DNA from: Candidatus Margulisiibacteriota bacterium
GTDB lineage: Bacteria; Margulisbacteria; WOR-1; O2-12-FULL-45-9
DNA length: 16,044 bases
Assembly: GCA_030018645.1 (NCBI GenBank)
Contig: JASEHX010000019.1
Location: 1-16,044, forward strand
Direction: 5' to 3'
In this document: positions 13,812-16,044 of the stretch, one piece after another
How the letters are laid out: every line of letters begins with the position of its first letter
Numbering within the stretch: the stretch's first letter is position 1
Position numbers and translations under genes: made by a program
Notes under the pieces: model-generated
What the model saw: only the letters and a program-made list of their open reading frames with translations
Told to the model about the DNA's origin: nothing
The model's database searches: none

Positions 13812-15320
13812 AATAGTTTGATCGTTTAGTTGGCTTCGCTTTATTACCTTTCCATAAGGATCAATTAAAGCCGATATGCCGGTATTGCCGGCTTGGATAA
13901 AATAGCGGCGGTTTTCGACGGCACGCAGGATGCCGGCATTCAGATGAAAATAAGGCAGAGAAGAATTGCCAAACCAGCCGTCATTGGTAATACACAGGAT
14001 CAGATTGGTGGCAGGATCAATTCGTTTCCGAACTAAGTCGGGAAAAGCAGATTCTGAACAGATAACGGCCGCCATCCGAGCTTTCCCGGCAATTAATGGA
14101 ACAGGATTGCTGGGCCCGGCACAAAACTCATCATCATAGTAGCCCACTTTTTTTAATAAGGGGAAAAGCAGTGCCCGGAAAGGAAGGTATTCGCCAAAGG
14201 GGACTAATTTTTCTTTATAATAGCGTGATACAACTTCCCCGGAAGGAGAGATGGAGACCACCCCATTATAGGCACCGGTATGATCAAAATCGGGAATACC
14301 AACCACCATCCAGCAATTACCTTTTTTAGCCAGATTAACCAACCTTTGGGCCAGCGGGGTATTGTGCAGGACAAAGGAAAAGATCGAGGTCTCCGGCCAG
14401 ATGATAATATCCGGCTTATCTTTTTGCGCCTGCCGTGACATTTTTTCATGGATAGCAAATATTTCATCTACTTTGGCTGGATCCATTTTATCCATCTGGT
14501 CAATATTGGGCTGGATGATGGCAACCCTCACCCCGTTAACTTTGAGCATATTTCCCCTCTCCCAGTGGGAGAGGGGGGAATGTTTATGGCTAGCGGGTGA
14601 GGGCTGCAAAGCACCCCAAACAACTACTCCGCATACTAAGATTATTACGCCTGCCAAAGTGATTTGGTTGTATTTTGACCGGTTATTAATCCAGTTAGCA
14701 ATTGCGCTGTTTATAAGAACAATTAGAAAAGACACTCCATAGACCGAAGAAAAGGAAGCGATTTGGATGACCGGCAGAAAATCAGCTTGGGAATAGCCCA
14801 GAACCCCCAAAGGAACCCCTAGCGGGCCCCACCCCCTCAACCATTCAACCGCCACCCATAAAATGGCAACCCATAAAACATTCGCTGTTCGCAGTAGGCG
14901 AAAAAGAAATGCAAATAGCACAATAAAGATGGTTTGGAATATGACTGCGCTAACCCAACCTAAAAGCGTCCACCAGCCGGCAAAACGGAATAAAGAAAAA
15001 ATCCAAAGGAAATCAATGGCAAAAAAAGTTATGCCAAAACAAAAACCACACAGTAAAGCAGAACGCATATCTTTGGAGCGCAAGAGCACCAGGAAAAAGG
15101 GAACTAACGCAAACCATGCCAGCCAGAATAAATTAAATTTAGGAAAGGTTAAAGCCAGTAGAATGCCAGAGACAAAAGATAATAGCATATAGTTTAATTT
15201 CCTAATTTCCGAATTACTCAATGTCCTAACAATGAATTTATCTGTATACTTACCTCGTTCGGACCTTAGGATATTAGGACATTCGGACATTGAAATATTG
15301 AACGATTTCCTGATCCCCAT
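13785..15320 (-). CDS. lnt: apolipoprotein N-acyltransferase Lnt
   Basis: Lnt adds the third acyl chain to lipoprotein N-terminal cysteines in the inner membrane. About six to seven membrane helices occupy residues 45-230, then a nitrilase-like domain runs from about 265 to the end. The catalytic triad is intact: E310 (IIWPETSIF), K369 (YYKEKLVPFGEY) and C421 (VICSESAFPDL). Residues 240-266 come from an inserted palindromic repeat in the linker just before the first strand AIIQPNID. Residues 1-44 are also odd and read through an inverted-repeat cluster, so the original start may be M45 (ATG 15188), which begins the first helix; that start has only a weak AGGA. ATG 15320 lies 2 nt after the lipoprotein stop, favouring coupling. 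Total length is within the family range. Confidence 0.93.
   Translation of the reverse strand: MGIRKSFNISMSECPNILRSERGKYTDKFIVRTLSNSEIRKLNYMLLSFVSGILLALTFPKFNLFWLAWFALVPFFLVLLRSKDMRSALLCGFCFGITFFAIDFLWIFSLFRFAGWWTLLGWVSAVIFQTIFIVLFAFLFRLLRTANVLWVAILWVAVEWLRGWGPLGVPLGVLGYSQADFLPVIQIASFSSVYGVSFLIVLINSAIANWINNRSKYNQITLAGVIILVCGVVVWGALQPSPASHKHSPLSHWERGNMLKVNGVRVAIIQPNIDQMDKMDPAKVDEIFAIHEKMSRQAQKDKPDIIIWPETSIFSFVLHNTPLAQRLVNLAKKGNCWMVVGIPDFDHTGAYNGVVSISPSGEVVSRYYKEKLVPFGEYLPFRALLFPLLKKVGYYDDEFCAGPSNPVPLIAGKARMAAVICSESAFPDLVRKRIDPATNLILCITNDGWFGNSSLPYFHLNAGILRAVENRRYFIQAGNTGISALIDPYGKVIKRSQLNDQTILTFEISLP
14525..14603. repeat. palindromic repeat copy B, in frame inside lnt
   Basis: This 79-bp element has ends CCCTCACCC (14525-14533) and GGGTGAGGG (14595-14603). 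Its inner hairpin is CCCCTCTCCC/GGGAGAGGGG with a 3-base loop (about 14554-14576). It encodes Lnt residues 240-266, including SPLSHWERG and NGVRV, without a stop. It lies exactly at the junction of the membrane domain and the catalytic domain, where an insert is least likely to harm folding. Confidence 0.9.
15201..15292. repeat. inverted/direct repeat cluster at the lnt N-terminus
   Basis: AATGTCCTAA (15220-15229) is a perfect inverted copy of TTAGGACATT (15274-15283), and CAATGTCC (15219-15226) of GGACATTG (15285-15292). Short direct repeats (TAATTTCC twice, GGACATT twice) lie in and beside the arms. The cluster is read through in frame as residues in the 1-44 extension of Lnt. It is unrelated in sequence to the CCCTCACC palindromes. 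Confidence 0.65.
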
Positions 15321-15322
15321 CC

Positions 15323-15967
15323 CTACTGCATCTCCACCTTACAATTCAATATATCCGCCGCTGCCGCGATAGTTGGATCTTCACTGTCCGCAATTTCAAC
15401 GATTGAACCGGATATTTTGGAAATATATGCGTTGGTCGTGGTCAAATGGTCGGCGGAAATTTTAGGCGATCCATCCGGCCAATTGACCGAAACAAAGTCA
15501 AAATAGACATAATCCGGAGTAGTGGTGAAAATTTTGTTAAGCGGGACGACAAACCGGATGGTAGTGGTCAAATCTCCCAAATTGGCAAAAGCATCGCGGG
15601 TAATTGCCTGCCCCAATACAAATGGCCCCATCACTGCCGCATATCCGGTGGTATCGGCAATGATATAACTGCTCCAAGTTGAATAATAATTGGTGTAATA
15701 ATCGGCGATAGCTCCATTAATGGGGGTCGTTCCCGGTTCAATCATTTCATAATAATAGGGGTTGTCCGGCGAAGGCAGCGGGATAGTTAACCCCGAACTG
15801 GAAGAAAAAACCAAATAATAGTGGTGGGAAACAACTTCCATTGTCCCGCGCAAAGTAACCGTTACCGTCATTTGCTCACCGTAATCAACGATGGGAGTGA
15901 CCGTCCGAGCACAACCAAAAAGATAAATTCCAAAAAAACAAAAGAAAAGTATTGCTATAACCCTCAC
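15323..15967 (-). CDS. predicted lipoprotein, unknown function
   Basis: The 214-residue form has a short lipoprotein signal peptide (MRVIAILFFCFFGIYLFGC): a basic n-region, a hydrophobic core and the lipobox LFGC, so Cys19 would be lipidated. The mature part is rich in Thr, Tyr, Ser and Val with few Lys, looks mostly beta, and has no motif I recognise. The start used is GTG 15965-15967, which lies within the terminal repeat of palindromic copy D. The same frame stays open upstream to the window edge (WERGG...SGVR), so a longer N-terminus is possible. The stop is 2 nt before ATG of lnt, the enzyme that completes lipoprotein maturation. Confidence 0.75.
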   Translation of the reverse strand: MRVIAILFFCFFGIYLFGCARTVTPIVDYGEQMTVTVTLRGTMEVVSHHYYLVFSSSSGLTIPLPSPDNPYYYEMIEPGTTPINGAIADYYTNYYSTWSSYIIADTTGYAAVMGPFVLGQAITRDAFANLGDLTTTIRFVVPLNKIFTTTPDYVYFDFVSVNWPDGSPKISADHLTTTNAYISKISGSIVEIADSEDPTIAAAADILNCKVEMQ

Positions 15968-16044
15968 CCCGCTAACGCTAAAAATTCCTCCCCTCTCCCA
16001 TCCTCCTTCGTTCTTCGAACTTCGGCGGACAAGCTGGGAGAGGG
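15961..16044. repeat. palindromic repeat copy D, cut by the window edge
   Basis: The copy starts CCCTCACCCC (15961-15970) and contains the inner arms CCCTCTCCC (15991-15999) and GGGAGAGGG (16036-16044). The far end is outside the window. Unlike copies A and B, the inner hairpin loop is enlarged by about 33 bases (16000-16035), as if another short element had inserted there. Its left end supplies the GTG start and the VRV codons of the lipoprotein. Confidence 0.85.

Noticed and set aside
14525..14603. target-site duplication flanking copy B (GCAA on both sides)
   Set aside because: The right-hand GCAA is offset by two bases and such a short match is expected by chance; no duplication is evident at copy A.
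5212..16044. CRISPR array
   Set aside because: The repeated palindromes are far apart, vary in length and have no regular spacers.

Overview
The window looks like a piece of chromosome from a diderm (Gram-negative-type) bacterium with moderate GC content. Lipid A export parts (LptB, an LptF/LptG permease), apolipoprotein N-acyltransferase, a lipoprotein, TonB and a TonB-dependent receptor all imply an outer membrane. The run lptB - lptF/G - DUF3084 - YqgF-like nuclease is an arrangement I associate with Cyanobacteria and related lineages such as Margulisbacteria (WOR-1/Saganbacteria). Combined with the many ORF-compatible repeats, I lean towards a Margulisbacteria-like genome. This is inference from gene content and was not tested phylogenetically.

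Layout. 1-1424 (+): two tiny membrane-protein genes and an HMGL-like aldolase gene, behind an extended -10 promoter. 1427-10357 (-): thirteen tightly packed genes read from right to left. They are secD, secF, trpC, an M23 peptidase, a bactofilin, rsmI (these six overlap or are at most 3 nt apart), a TonB-dependent receptor, a probable toxin-antitoxin pair with its own promoter, tonB, a DUF2905 gene, a membrane protein and tRNA-Pro(GGG). 10358-10598: a divergent control region with two consensus-like sigma70 promoters on either side of a palindromic repeat. 10599-13811 (+): lptB, lptF/G, DUF3084 and the YqgF-like gene, each overlapping the next by 1-4 nt. 13785-15967 (-): lnt and the lipoprotein gene just upstream of it; lnt overlaps the YqgF-like gene tail to tail.

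Functional themes. Most genes serve the cell envelope: protein export (SecDF), LPS transport (LptB, LptF/G), lipoprotein maturation (Lnt) next to a lipoprotein, cell-shape control (M23 peptidase with bactofilin), and energised outer-membrane uptake (TonB and receptor). TrpC, RsmI, the YqgF-like protein and the tRNA are housekeeping genes carried in the same units.

The most notable feature is a family of about 80-bp palindromic elements. Each has CCCTCACCC/GGGTGAGGG-type ends and an inner CCCTCTCCC...GGGAGAGGG hairpin. There are four copies. One lies between the divergent promoters. The other three are read through in the same reading frame (SPLSxWERG...GVR) by protein genes: in the receptor's signal-peptide region, inside Lnt between its membrane and catalytic domains, and at the lipoprotein start. 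Two other short repeats also sit in the N-terminal coding regions of the receptor (a 7-bp tandem repeat) and of Lnt (an inverted-repeat cluster). A second theme is that all three genes or operons with a recognisable promoter but no Shine-Dalgarno site have the -10 box only 8-16 nt from the start codon, which points to leaderless or nearly leaderless transcripts.
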